A stretch of 64,000 nucleotides of DNA from Paroceanicella profunda (GCF_005887635.2 NZ_CP040819.1:1-64000), one strand, 5' to 3'; positions 1 to 7,840 are shown, counted from the first letter of the stretch. The notes: generated by a model not told the origin, from the sequence alone. Numbers and translations are program-made.

Positions 1-63
1 CACCCCGATGTCCAGAGGCGCCCCGGCCCGACGCGCCCCGGCGATGACGAGATCGAATTCCAT
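1..63 (-). CDS. Amidohydrolase-like protein, N-terminus only (cut by window edge)
   Basis: Only the first 21 codons are inside the window, reading leftwards from an ATG at 63. The start MEFDLVIAGAR followed by a short Ala/Gly stretch and LDIGV has the look of the first beta strands of cytosine deaminase, dihydroorotase and related metal-dependent amidohydrolases, which begin DLVIRGARL...VDIGI. A GGGGGAG Shine-Dalgarno-like stretch lies just upstream of the ATG. No catalytic residue is visible because the gene runs off the edge. The family call is inference from a very short segment; the reading frame and ribosome site are what is seen. Confidence 0.45.
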   Translation of the reverse strand, partial: MEFDLVIAGARRAGAPLDIGV

Positions 64-535
64 GCGGCTCCCCCTGCTGCCCGCCCCCTTGATGGCACGG
101 CCGCGCGCGGTGAGAAAGCCCCGGCCGCGCAGGCAGGTCCCCGCCCGACGGAGAGCGGAGCGCATCGGTCTTCCAGCCTGCACCCAGCAACAGTGCGGGA
201 GGGGATACGCGCGGCAGCGGGACGTCAGGCCGCGCCGACGGACCGCGGGGCGTGGTGCGCCGGACGGCGGGCGCATCGGGCCCCGCGTGCATCGCCGTCG
301 CACTGCGGGAGGGGCGCCGGGGACAGGGCGATGCACCGCCCGGCGGCGGGGCGCGCTGGTGCGTCGCCGGTGGGGGCGGAGGCAGTGGCGGGCTCTGCTG
401 CGGCGGGGCGCTCGATACAGAGGGCGCGCTGCGCGGGCGCAGGATGCCGGGAGCAGGAGCGCCCGGCGGCCGGGCCGGGACACCGGATCGCGCGGATGCG
501 GGAGGCGCCGGGGCGGCGCCGCGGAGCCGGATCGT
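64..535. other. Intergenic stretch without a convincing gene
   Basis: About 470 bases of very GC-rich DNA between the divergent-edge amidohydrolase-like start and the 3' end of the IclR gene. Open frames here are arginine/alanine/proline-rich and lack ribosome sites, as expected from high GC alone. No terminator, repeat or RNA gene was recognised. Confidence 0.5.
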
Positions 536-1336
536 TCAGGCGCGGGGGCCGAGGCGGGCGCGCAGTTCCTCGGTCACCTCGGTGGCGGCCTCGCGCACCA
601 GGCGGGCCCAGAGCTGCATGCGGCCCTCGTCGGCGCGGAAGATCGGCCCGGTGACGGAGAGGCCCGCCGCCCGGCTGCGCCCCGAGGAGGGGATGGGCGC
701 GGCCACGCAGCGGATGCCGGGGCCATGTTCCTCGCGGTCGAAGGCCACGCCCTCCGCCCGCACGCGGGCCAGTTCCTCCAGCAGCGGGCCGGGCCCGGTG
801 TGGGTGTTGCCGGTGAAGCGCTCGAAGTCGAGGCGCGCGACCACGGCCGCGACCTCCTCCGCGTCGAGGGTGGAGAGCGCGGCCTTGCCCACGCCGGTGC
901 AATGCAGGGGGGCGGTGTTGCCGATCTGGGAATGCATCCGCACCGCCTTCCGGCTCTCGACCTTGTCGAGATAGACCATCGAATCGCCGCTGAGCACCGC
1001 GAGATGCACGGTCTCGCCGGTGGCGTCGTGAAGGCGGCGCAGGTAGGGCTCGGCCACGGCGCGGAAGGCGTTCTCCGCCCAGGCGCGCGAGGCGAATTTC
1101 AGCAGCCGCAGCCCCAGGGAGTAGGAGTGCCCGCGGTCGATGGTCACCAGCCCCTCGGCGGCGAGATTGGTCAGCTGCCGGTGCAGGGTGCCGCGCGGCT
1201 GGCCGGAGACGTTCAGAATGTCGGTGAAGCGCATCGGCCCTTCGGCCGAGGCAATGATCTCGAGCACGTCGACGGCCTTGCCGAGGGTTCCGGTCTGCCT
1301 CTCCGAGCCGAATTCGCCCGGTATGCGTCGTCCCAT
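536..1336 (-). CDS. IclR-family transcriptional regulator
   Basis: 266-residue regulator, normal length for the family. Residues about 12-75 form the winged helix-turn-helix (LGKAVDVLEIIASAEGP, then RGTLHRQLTNLAAEGLV). Residues about 85-265 form the GAF-like effector domain, with the typical VHLAVLSGDSMVYLDK strand and the LHCTGVGKA segment. The ATG at 1336 was chosen because upstream codons are low complexity and not IclR-like. It is divergent from dgoK-dgoA, so it probably controls that sugar-acid pathway, binding near the repeats at 1528-1564. The effector (for example a keto-deoxy sugar acid) is inference. Confidence 0.9.
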   Translation of the reverse strand: MGRRIPGEFGSERQTGTLGKAVDVLEIIASAEGPMRFTDILNVSGQPRGTLHRQLTNLAAEGLVTIDRGHSYSLGLRLLKFASRAWAENAFRAVAEPYLRRLHDATGETVHLAVLSGDSMVYLDKVESRKAVRMHSQIGNTAPLHCTGVGKAALSTLDAEEVAAVVARLDFERFTGNTHTGPGPLLEELARVRAEGVAFDREEHGPGIRCVAAPIPSSGRSRAAGLSVTGPIFRADEGRMQLWARLVREAATEVTEELRARLGPRA

Positions 1337-1499
1337 CGTCGCCCCACCCCCGTTTGCGGACCGCCCGGTCCAGCAGCCCCCACCACCTGCCCGTGCGCCC
1401 CGCCGAAACGCGTCCTCGCAGACCGCGCCTCCCGGGCGGAGCCAGGCTGCGCGGACATCGCGCGCCCCCGGGCCAGGGCCCCGACACGCGCCCGGTCGC

Positions 1500-1529
1500 T
1501 TGACAGGCACCACACGGGCTTTCTATCGT
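1500..1529 (+). promoter_or_regulatory. Putative sigma70 promoter for dgoK-dgoA
   Basis: A consensus -35 TTGACA at 1500-1505 and a -10-like TATCGT at 1524-1529 are separated by 18 bases. It points towards dgoK and immediately precedes the repeated TTCCGGATA elements, an arrangement suited to repression. Not experimentally known. Confidence 0.55.
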
Positions 1530-1564
1530 TCCGGATAACAGAAGTCAATTCCGGATAGTGGAAC
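1528..1564. promoter_or_regulatory. Putative IclR operator: two TTCCGGATA direct repeats within an inverted GTTCC/GGAAC
   Basis: TTCCGGATA occurs at 1529-1537 and again at 1549-1557, exactly 20 bases apart (about two helical turns). The block is flanked by GTTCC (1528-1532) and GGAAC (1560-1564), giving an outer dyad. It overlaps the downstream edge of the putative dgoK promoter in the iclR-dgoK divergent region, so it is the best candidate binding site for the neighbouring IclR protein. Confidence 0.55.
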
Positions 1565-1604
1565 TCCCCGACGGGCGATTCCTCCGGGCGAAGGGACAGC
1601 GACC

Positions 1605-1658
1605 ATGGTGAGGGCAGGCAGCGGGCTGACGCAAGCGGCACGGGGCGAGACGGCATGA
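1605..1658 (+). CDS. Possible 17-codon leader ORF coupled to dgoK
   Basis: An ATG at 1605, preceded by an AGGGA ribosome-site-like stretch, opens a 17-codon frame whose TGA at 1656-1658 overlaps the dgoK ATG (1655-1657) as ATGA. The dgoK start itself has only a weak ribosome site, so translation of the mini-ORF could feed ribosomes to dgoK. The peptide (MVRAGSGLTQ...) resembles nothing known and may have no function of its own. Confidence 0.35.
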   Translation: MVRAGSGLTQAARGETA

Positions 1659-2581
1659 GCGGGGCGTTCTGCGCCGCGGTGGACTGGGGCACCTCGAGCT
1701 TCCGGCTCTGGCTGCTGGACGCGTCCGGCGCGCCGCTGGCCGAGCGCCGCAGCGACCAGGGCATGTCCGGGCTCACCGGCGGCGGCTTCGGCACGGTGCT
1801 GGAGAGCCACCTCGCGGCGCTCTCCGCGCCCGCGGACCTGCCGGTGGTGGTCTGCGGCATGGCCGGGGCACGGCAGGGCTGGATCGAGGCACCCTATGTC
1901 GACACGCCGGCCGCGCTGGACAGGGTGGCGGACCACTGCGTGCGCCCGGAGCACGCGGCGCGCGAGGTGCGCATCCTGCCCGGCGTCGCGCAGCGCGACC
2001 CGGCCGCGCCGGACGTGATGCGCGGTGAGGAGACCCAGCTTCTGGGCGCCTTCGCCGGGCAGGACGGCGCCGGGCTCGCCTGCATGCCCGGCACGCATTC
2101 CAAGTGGGTACGGCTGTCGGGCACCCGGATCGACGGTTTCTCCACCGTGATGACCGGCGAGATGTTCGCCGCCCTGGGGCATCACACCATCCTCTCGCAT
2201 TCGCTCGCGGAGCCCGAGGGCGAGGCGGCCGCGGCGGCCTTCGCGGCGGCGGTCCGGCGGGCGCTGGCCCGCCCGGAGGCCCTGGTGTCGGAGTTCTTCC
2301 GCATCCGCGCCGGCGGCCTGCTGGGCTTCGCCGCGCCGGGCACGGGCGGTGGCACGCTTTCCGGCCTGCTGATCGGCGCGGAGATCGCCGCCGCCCGGGC
2401 ACTGGCCGGCCTGCCGGAGGAGGTGACGCTGATCGCCTCCGGCGCGATCGCGGAGCGTTATGGCACGGCACTTGCCCTTGCCGGCTGCACCACCCGGCGC
2501 ATAGATGCAGACGGGGCCGCGCGGGCGGGGCTCTTTGCCGCCGCCACGCGCCTGTGGCCCACCCGGAACCGGAGAGACTGA
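1655..2581 (+). CDS. dgoK: 2-dehydro-3-deoxygalactonokinase
   Basis: 308-residue sugar-acid kinase of the DgoK family, which phosphorylates 2-keto-3-deoxy-D-galactonate at C6 with ATP in the cytoplasm. The N-terminal DWGTSSFRLWLL segment (residues about 10-21) is the family's phosphate-binding strand. GEETQLLGAF, PGTHSKWVRL and TGEMFAALG in the middle, and the C-terminal GLLIGAEI...ASGAIAERY segment, are all characteristic. Length is normal. Three bases separate it from dgoA, which takes the product to pyruvate and glyceraldehyde 3-phosphate. Together with the divergent IclR gene this forms a DeLey-Doudoroff-type galactonate module; no galactonate dehydratase gene lies nearby. Confidence 0.93.
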   Translation: MSGAFCAAVDWGTSSFRLWLLDASGAPLAERRSDQGMSGLTGGGFGTVLESHLAALSAPADLPVVVCGMAGARQGWIEAPYVDTPAALDRVADHCVRPEHAAREVRILPGVAQRDPAAPDVMRGEETQLLGAFAGQDGAGLACMPGTHSKWVRLSGTRIDGFSTVMTGEMFAALGHHTILSHSLAEPEGEAAAAAFAAAVRRALARPEALVSEFFRIRAGGLLGFAAPGTGGGTLSGLLIGAEIAAARALAGLPEEVTLIASGAIAERYGTALALAGCTTRRIDADGAARAGLFAAATRLWPTRNRRD

Positions 2582-2584
2582 AGC

Positions 2585-3220
2585 ATGACCCAGAGCACCC
2601 CCTGGCCCGCGCCCCGGCGCCCGCTTGTCGCCATCCTGCGCGGCGTCGGCCCGCAGGAGATCGAGGGCATCGCCGCCGCGCTGATCGAGGCCGGGTTCGA
2701 GGCGCTGGAAGTGCCGCTGAATTCGCCGGACCCGTTCCGCTCCATCGAGCTGGCCCGGCGTCTCGCGCCCGACACTTGCCTCGTCGGCGCGGGCACGGTG
2801 CTGGAGCCGGCGCAGGTGGACCGGCTGCACGGCGCCGGCGGCACCCTGGTGGTGAGCCCGAACGTGGAGCCGGCGGTGATCCGCCGCGCCACCACGCTGG
2901 GCATGGTCACCATGCCCGGGGTGTTCACCATCACCGAGGCCTTCACGGCACTGAAGGCCGGGGCCTCGGCGCTGAAGTTCTTCCCCGCCAGCGTGCTGGG
3001 GCCCTCGGGCATCCGGGCGCTGCGCGCGGTGCTGCCGGCCGATGCGGTGGTGGGCGCGGTGGGCGGCGTGTCGGAGACCGATTTCGCGGCCTATGTGGCG
3101 GCCGGAACCGGCGCCTTCGGCCTCGGCTCCAGCCTCTACAAGCCGGGCTTCACCGCCGAGGAGGTGGGCGTGCGCGCCCGTGCCGCCGTGGCCGCCTGGG
3201 ACGCCCTCTCCGAGGGCTGA
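2585..3220 (+). CDS. dgoA: 2-dehydro-3-deoxy-6-phosphogalactonate aldolase
   Basis: 211-residue class I aldolase of the KDPG/KDPGal family, which cleaves 2-keto-3-deoxy-6-phosphogalactonate to pyruvate and glyceraldehyde 3-phosphate. The first strand has the family's LVAILRG motif, with ALEVPLNSP carrying the catalytic glutamate. LVGAGTVL, VSPNVEP and LKFFPAS follow, the last holding the Schiff-base lysine. GAVGGVS and FGLGSSLYKPG bind phosphate. It follows dgoK by three bases, so the two are co-transcribed. KDPGal rather than KDPG specificity is inferred from the dgoK neighbour and sequence flavour. Confidence 0.92.
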   Translation: MTQSTPWPAPRRPLVAILRGVGPQEIEGIAAALIEAGFEALEVPLNSPDPFRSIELARRLAPDTCLVGAGTVLEPAQVDRLHGAGGTLVVSPNVEPAVIRRATTLGMVTMPGVFTITEAFTALKAGASALKFFPASVLGPSGIRALRAVLPADAVVGAVGGVSETDFAAYVAAGTGAFGLGSSLYKPGFTAEEVGVRARAAVAAWDALSEG

Positions 3221-3257
3221 GCCATCGGCGCGCCGGCCGGGTGCGCCTGCGCCGGCG

Positions 3258-3525
3258 GGCCGTGCGCCGGGAATGACGGCCAAGGCAAGGCCACGGACGG
3301 ATTCGGCCCCCCGCCGGGTTCGCGCGCTCGGGAGCCCGCGCGCCCGGGCGGAGGGCCGTGCGCCAGGCATGACAGCCGAAGGCGGGGCACGGACGGCTTC
3401 GGCCCGCCCGGGCCGGGTTCGCGCGTTCGGGAGCCCGCGCCCGGGCGGAGGGCTGTGCGCCAGGCATGACAGCCGAAGGCGGAACACGGACGGCTTCGGC
3501 CCGCCCCGCGCACCGGCCGGGTACG
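3258..3525. repeat. Three tandem copies of a 96-97 bp intergenic repeat after dgoA
   Basis: The word C(C/T)GTGCGCC recurs at 3260, 3356 and 3453, periods of 96 and 97 bases. Each is followed by G(A/C)ATGACxGCC, a segment ending CACGGACGGxTTCGGCCC, and (in the first two copies) a GGGTTCGCGCGxTCGGGAGCCCGCGC stretch that can fold into a hairpin. Copies 2 and 3 are closer to each other than to copy 1. Apparent ORFs across it on both strands are Arg/Pro-rich by-products of the repeat. Confidence 0.75.
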
Positions 3526-3878
3526 CTCGCCCGGGCGGAGTGCCCCGCTGGCGCTGTCGGATCGACGGGACCTTCCGGACGCAACCGGGCAGGCGGCCCG
3601 CCCGGGCATGGCCAGGGAGACCTGCTCCGGCCTCTCGTCAGCCTCCGTCCGTGGTGCAGGCTGCACCGCTGCACGCGCCGGCCGCGTGACGGGCCCGCTT
3701 CGGAGCCGCGACACTTTCGGGTCTGGATTGGATACGATCTTGACATCGTTTTGCATACACAGCACAAGCGGGTGGACAGAAACGCCCTCCGGCGCGCCCC
3801 TAGCGCCGCTCCGGGCGCGGCCGGTCTTCCGCAGTCCCGCGGCAGGTCGCCGCGTCGGGACAGACAGAAGGACCCGCC
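3526..3878. other. Upstream region of the flavin reductase-like gene
   Basis: No gene is supported here. Near 3728-3760 the composition drops to AT-richer DNA with TTGACA at 3740-3745 flanked by CGAT and ATCG half-sites, a plausible regulated promoter region for the gene at 3879. No good -10 hexamer at standard spacing could be fixed, so the promoter is only suggested. Confidence 0.35.
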
Positions 3879-4541
3879 ATGAGTGCAGACGCCCCGCGCC
3901 GCCGCTTCGACTTCGACACGCTGAGCCCGCTCGAGCGCTACAAGCTGCTCATCGGCTCGGTCGTGCCGCGCCCCATCGCCTGGGTGACCACGGTGGACCC
4001 GGAGGGCCGGGTGAACGCCGCGCCCTACAGTTTCTTCAACGTGCTGTCGCATGACCCGGCACTGCTGGCGCTCGGGGTGGAGAACCACGCCGACATGCGC
4101 CGCAAGGACACAAGCAACAACATCCGCCTCACCCAGGAATTCACCGTGAACATAGTGGACCACGCGCTGGTGGAGGCGATGAACGTCACCGCGGTGCCCT
4201 TCCCGCCGGAGGTGGACGAACTGGCCGCGGCCGGGCTCACCGCCGTTCCGGGCGCGCGCGTGGGCTGCCCCTACATCGCCGAGGCGCCGGTGGCGCTGGA
4301 GTGCCGCAACTACACCACGCTGTCCATCGGCCGCTCACGCGAGATCGTGCTGGGCGAGGTGCTGGCGATGCACATCCGCGCGGACCTGGTGAACGAGCGC
4401 CTGCACGTGGACCCGGCCGGGCTGGACGCGGTGGGCCGCCTGGGCGGACAGGGCTATTCCACCCTGCGTGACCGGTTCGACCTGCCCTCGATGAGCCTCG
4501 CGCGGTGGCAGGAAAGCCTCGCCGCGACCGAGGAGAGCTGA
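3879..4541 (+). CDS. Flavin reductase-like FMN-binding protein
   Basis: 220-residue protein of the flavoredoxin/flavin reductase-like split-barrel family (DIM6/NtaB type), cytoplasmic, binding FMN and probably NAD(P)H-linked. Diagnostic segments are IGSVVPRPIAWVTTVDPEGRVNAAPYSFFNVLSHDP near residues 25-62 and KDTSNNIRLTQEFTVNIV, followed by VALECRNYTTLSIG and IVLGEVLAMHI. An AGAAGGA ribosome site precedes the ATG. It is a single-gene unit convergent with the binding-protein gene beyond the heptamer array. The substrate cannot be told; relatives feed reduced flavin to monooxygenases or act in aromatic and sulfur metabolism. Confidence 0.85.
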   Translation: MSADAPRRRFDFDTLSPLERYKLLIGSVVPRPIAWVTTVDPEGRVNAAPYSFFNVLSHDPALLALGVENHADMRRKDTSNNIRLTQEFTVNIVDHALVEAMNVTAVPFPPEVDELAAAGLTAVPGARVGCPYIAEAPVALECRNYTTLSIGRSREIVLGEVLAMHIRADLVNERLHVDPAGLDAVGRLGGQGYSTLRDRFDLPSMSLARWQESLAATEES

Positions 4542-4629
4542 GCCCGGGGGCCTGCCATCTGTGGCGCTCAGCCGGGGGCAGCCACTGGCCACCTGCCGCA
4601 GGCGGCACTCGCCCGATAGGGGTCGCCTT

Positions 4630-4748
4630 CCGTCTGCCGTCTGCCGTCTGCCGTCTGCCGTCTGCCGTCTGCCGTCTGCCGTCTGCCGTCTGCCGTCTGC
4701 CGTCTGCCGTCTGCCGTCTGCCGTCTGCCGTCTGCCGTCTGCCGTCTG
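4630..4748. repeat. Perfect heptanucleotide array, 17 copies of CCGTCTG
   Basis: The 7-mer CCGTCTG is repeated 17 times without a mismatch, 119 bases in all, between two convergent genes (3' ends at 4541 and 4758). It ends 9 bases before the stop of the binding-protein gene. Seven is not a multiple of three, so every frame cycles through the repeat; the ORFs it creates (QTADGRR-type) are artefacts. There are no spacers, so it is not a CRISPR. Confidence 0.97.
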
Positions 4749-4757
4749 CCGGGAGGA

Positions 4758-6308
4758 TCATTCCGTGCGCAGGTTGGCGCGCCAGCGTTCGGTGAACAGG
4801 GCCTTCTTCTGCCGGTCGGTGGCGGCGAGCAGGGCGGCGGAGAGCGGGATCAGCCGCAGGATGGAGGCGGCGCCGTCCGGCATGTCCAGATCCGCCTCCT
4901 CCGGGTCTCCGAAGCGCACGATCAGCCGGGAGCGGATGAGCGCGGCGCGCCCCGCGTCCGACAGCATGAAGTCCAGCAGGGCCGCCGCCGCGCGGCCATG
5001 CGGGGCCTGCCGCGGGATGAAGGCGGCGCGCGACAGCACCAGCGTATAGTCCTGCGGGGCGACCACCGCGAGGTCCGGGTTCTCCTCCGCGCGGGCCAGC
5101 GCGTAGGAGCCGAGGATGTTGTAGCCGATCAGCAGCCGCCCGGAGGCCACCGCGTCGGCGATCTCCAGCGAGCAGCAGGTGGCGATGGCCCCGGTGCGCC
5201 CGAAGGCCTCCAGCAGGCTGCCGAAGGTGGTGGCCTGCTGCGCATCGGCGAAGGCGAAGAGATAGCCCAGCCCGGAGGCCTCGATGTCATAGGTGCCCAC
5301 CCGCCCGGCGAAGCGGGTGTTCGCCGGGCGCAGGAGGTCGATGAGGTCGAATCGCGAGCGCGGCGCCTCCTCGGGGGAGACCAGCCGGCGGTTGTAGATG
5401 ATCACCGCCGGCTCACGCGTGACACCGAAGAGCTCGTTGCGCCAATTCTCCGCCAGCGGCAGGGCGGTGGTGGCCTCGGAGAGATGCGGTTGCGCGCAGC
5501 CGTCGTTCACCAGCTTCACCTGCTGGTCCACCGCCGAGCTGATGACGAGATCCGCCACCGGCGCCCGGCCGGCGCAGCCCGCCGCCGTCTCCGCCCCCAG
5601 CGGGTTCGAGCCCCATTGCTCATAGCGCACGCCCAGGTCGGCGCGGGTGGCGAGGAAGGCGCGCAGCAACGGCGCGAAGGCGCCGATGTCCGCCGCCCCG
5701 CGCACCACCAGCCAGCCCTCCGGCGGCGCCACGCCGAACTCGGCCACCGCCTCGGGCACCGAGGGCGTCGGCGCGCCCCGCCCGATCGGCCCGCGCGCCG
5801 CCTCCGGCACGGCGGCGTCCCGCGCCCCTCCGGCGTGCGGGCCATCAGGGGACGGGGCGGTGCCCCCCTCCCGTGCATCCTGCGGCGCTGCCGGACCCTG
5901 CTTGCCGCTTGGCGAGCCTTCCTCCCCTGCGTCTCGCGGCGCCACCGGGGCTTGCGTGCCGCGCGGGGCGGCGGCCTCACCCGCGCTTCGCGGCGCCGCC
6001 AAACCCTGCGTGCGGTTCGGCGAGCCCTCCTCCCGCGCGCCCTGCGGCGTTGCCGGGCCTTGCGTGCCGCTTGGCGAGCCTTCCTCCCCGGCGTCCCGCA
6101 GCGCCGCCGGGCCTTGCGCGGCGCGCGGCGCGGCGGCCTCACGCGCGCCGGTGGGGGGCGAGGCGCCCTGCCCTGCGGCGGGAGTGACGGGGGCCGCGAC
6201 GCCCCGGGCCGGCAAAGCCGTCTCCTGCGCGGGACCCGGGCGCGGCAGGGCCCAGAGCAGGGCGGCGAGGCCGAGCGAGCAGGCGCGGAGTGTCCGGCCG
6301 AAAGTCAT
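4758..6308 (-). CDS. Periplasmic solute-binding protein with an N-terminal repeat region
   Basis: 516-residue exported protein. Residues 1-28 are a signal peptide (ACSLGLAALLWALPRPGPAQ). Residues about 30-185 are Ala/Pro/Gly-rich with five 18-residue repeats. Residues about 190-516 are a type 2 periplasmic binding fold resembling ferric/anion ABC binding proteins (VVRGAADIGAF, SSAVDQQVKLVNDG, GREP-type TREPAVIIYNRRL, IGYNILGSYALAR). It is the third gene of tctD-tctE-this, about 110 bases after the kinase, with no ABC permease next to it. It may therefore act as a ligand sensor for the kinase rather than a transport component; that role is inference. The fold call is fairly sure, the ligand unknown. 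Confidence 0.75.
   Translation of the reverse strand: MTFGRTLRACSLGLAALLWALPRPGPAQETALPARGVAAPVTPAAGQGASPPTGAREAAAPRAAQGPAALRDAGEEGSPSGTQGPATPQGAREEGSPNRTQGLAAPRSAGEAAAPRGTQAPVAPRDAGEEGSPSGKQGPAAPQDAREGGTAPSPDGPHAGGARDAAVPEAARGPIGRGAPTPSVPEAVAEFGVAPPEGWLVVRGAADIGAFAPLLRAFLATRADLGVRYEQWGSNPLGAETAAGCAGRAPVADLVISSAVDQQVKLVNDGCAQPHLSEATTALPLAENWRNELFGVTREPAVIIYNRRLVSPEEAPRSRFDLIDLLRPANTRFAGRVGTYDIEASGLGYLFAFADAQQATTFGSLLEAFGRTGAIATCCSLEIADAVASGRLLIGYNILGSYALARAEENPDLAVVAPQDYTLVLSRAAFIPRQAPHGRAAAALLDFMLSDAGRAALIRSRLIVRFGDPEEADLDMPDGAASILRLIPLSAALLAATDRQKKALFTERWRANLRTE
5868..6140 (-). repeat. In-frame 54 bp minisatellite inside the binding-protein gene
   Basis: Residues about 57-147 of the encoded protein consist of five diverged units of about 18 residues, patterned E-(E/A)-(G/A)-(S/A)-P-x-x-x-Q-(G/A)-P-x-(A/T)-P-x-(D/S/G)-A-(G/R). 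Example units are EEGSPSGTQGPATPQGAR and EAAAPRGTQAPVAPRDAG. The repeat lies between the signal peptide and the folded domain, so it would form a flexible periplasmic spacer. Confidence 0.8.
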
Positions 6309-6415
6309 CCTGTTTCCCTTCGAAGGAGGCCAGGGGCCGCGCGCGCGCTCCCGTCGCGTGCCGCGGGGGCCACGGGCGCCGCCCGTTCCGGACACGCCGT
6401 CCGGACGGCGCGCGG

Positions 6416-7840
6416 TCATGCTCCGGCCTCCGGCGGGCCGGGCACGGCGGGCAGCACGAGCGCGGCTTCGAAACCGCCTTCGGCGCCCCGGGCGAAGGCC
6501 AGCCGGCCGGAATGCGCCCGCGCCACGGCATGCACGATGGCAAGGCCCAGGCCGGCGCCGTCCGGCGTGACACCGGCGGCGCGCGAGAAGCGGGCGCCGG
6601 CATCGCGCCAATGGTCCTCGGGCGGGCCGGCGCCACGATCTCGCACCCCGATGGTCGCGGTGCCGGGCGCCGCCGCGCTCACACGCAGGGTCACCGGCAG
6701 GATGCCGTGGCGGAAGGCGTTGTTCACCAGGTTCTTGCAGGCCTCGGTGAGCGAGAGCGCGTCGCCCTGCACCCAGACCGGGTCCTCCGGCAGATCGAGC
6801 GCGAGGTCCGCGCCGCTGGAGAACAGGTCGTGGTCGCTCTCCTCCGCGGTGCGGATCGCCACCGTGCGCAGGTCCGTGAGACCGGTGGGTTCCGCCTCCG
6901 CGCGGTGGATGATCAGCGCGTGGTTCAGGAGCTGGTTGGTGAGGCGCGAGAGGCCCACCGCCCGGTCGCGGATGCGCGCGACGACGGCGCGCATCTTCTC
7001 CGGGTCCTCCTCCTCGGCGGCAAGCTCGGCCAGCGCGCGCAGCGCCGCGACCGGGGTGCGCACCTGGTGGGAGGCATCCGCGATGAGGCTGCGCATGCCC
7101 CGCACCTGGTCGTCCAGCCGGGCCATGAAGCGGTTGATGGCGGTGACGATGATCGCGGTCTCGCGCGGCAGGTCCACCTTCAGCGGGGTGAGGTCGCGCG
7201 GGTCGCGCCGCGACAGGGCGTCCTCGATGCGGCGCAGCGGGCGCAGGGCGGAGCGGATGGCGAAGATGGCGAGGCCGACCATCAGCACCCCGGCCACCCC
7301 CAGCACCAGCAGCGCCTTGCTGGTGATGTCCCAGGCCAGCGCGTCGCGCGCGCGCATCGTGTGGCCGATGATCACGTCGATGGTGCCGGAGAAGGCGCGC
7401 TCGGCGAAGCGGCGGCGCACGGAGACGTAGCGCGCGCGCTCGCCGCGGAACTCGCCGTTGTAGAACACCGTGTCGGCCTCCGCCCGCGGCGGGCGGGCAA
7501 CCTCGTCGTAGCCGGTGAGGGTGGCGCCGTCCGGGCCCACCACCCGCCAGGCCACCCGGTCCTCCGGCGCCAGCGCCATCAGCTCGAAGGCCGGGACGGG
7601 GATGTCCACGATCACCGTGCCGTCCTGGATGCGGATCGCCGCGGCGATCTGGTTCGCCGCCCCGACCAGCAGCCGGTCGAAGGCCTCGTGCGCCGCATCC
7701 CGCCCGTAGGCCAGCGCGGCGAAGGTGACCATCACCCCGCCGCCCGACAGGATGAGCGCGATCGCCAGCGCGAGCCGGGTGCCGATGGAGGACACCCGGG
7801 GGCGCAGCGTCAGGGGGGCGGCCTCACGCATCCGCGACAA
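6416..7840 (-). CDS. tctE: Sensor histidine kinase, TctE-like
   Basis: 474-residue membrane kinase. Transmembrane segments at about 21-45 and 174-197 enclose a periplasmic sensor region of the TctE N-terminal type. A HAMP-like linker is followed by the H box DASHQVRTP with H258 as phosphoacceptor. The N box is NLVNNAFRHG, and the G boxes GVRDRGAGPP and DGAGLGLAIVHAVA complete the ATPase domain. Its start overlaps the end of tctD, so the pair is translated together. It probably senses tricarboxylates (citrate-like) and controls the divergent tctCBA genes through TctD. The ligand is inferred from context and family. Confidence 0.88.
   Translation of the reverse strand: MSRMREAAPLTLRPRVSSIGTRLALAIALILSGGGVMVTFAALAYGRDAAHEAFDRLLVGAANQIAAAIRIQDGTVIVDIPVPAFELMALAPEDRVAWRVVGPDGATLTGYDEVARPPRAEADTVFYNGEFRGERARYVSVRRRFAERAFSGTIDVIIGHTMRARDALAWDITSKALLVLGVAGVLMVGLAIFAIRSALRPLRRIEDALSRRDPRDLTPLKVDLPRETAIIVTAINRFMARLDDQVRGMRSLIADASHQVRTPVAALRALAELAAEEEDPEKMRAVVARIRDRAVGLSRLTNQLLNHALIIHRAEAEPTGLTDLRTVAIRTAEESDHDLFSSGADLALDLPEDPVWVQGDALSLTEACKNLVNNAFRHGILPVTLRVSAAAPGTATIGVRDRGAGPPEDHWRDAGARFSRAAGVTPDGAGLGLAIVHAVARAHSGRLAFARGAEGGFEAALVLPAVPGPPEAGA

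Noticed and set aside
3136..4163. Arg/Pro-rich frames over the dgoA downstream repeats
   Set aside because: Sequence simply follows the 96-97 bp repeat unit; no start signal.
4505..5049. Repeat proteins encoded across the CCGTCTG array (QTADGRR or CRLPSAV types)
   Set aside because: They arise because 7 bp repeats stay open in several frames; no start signals or folded flanks.
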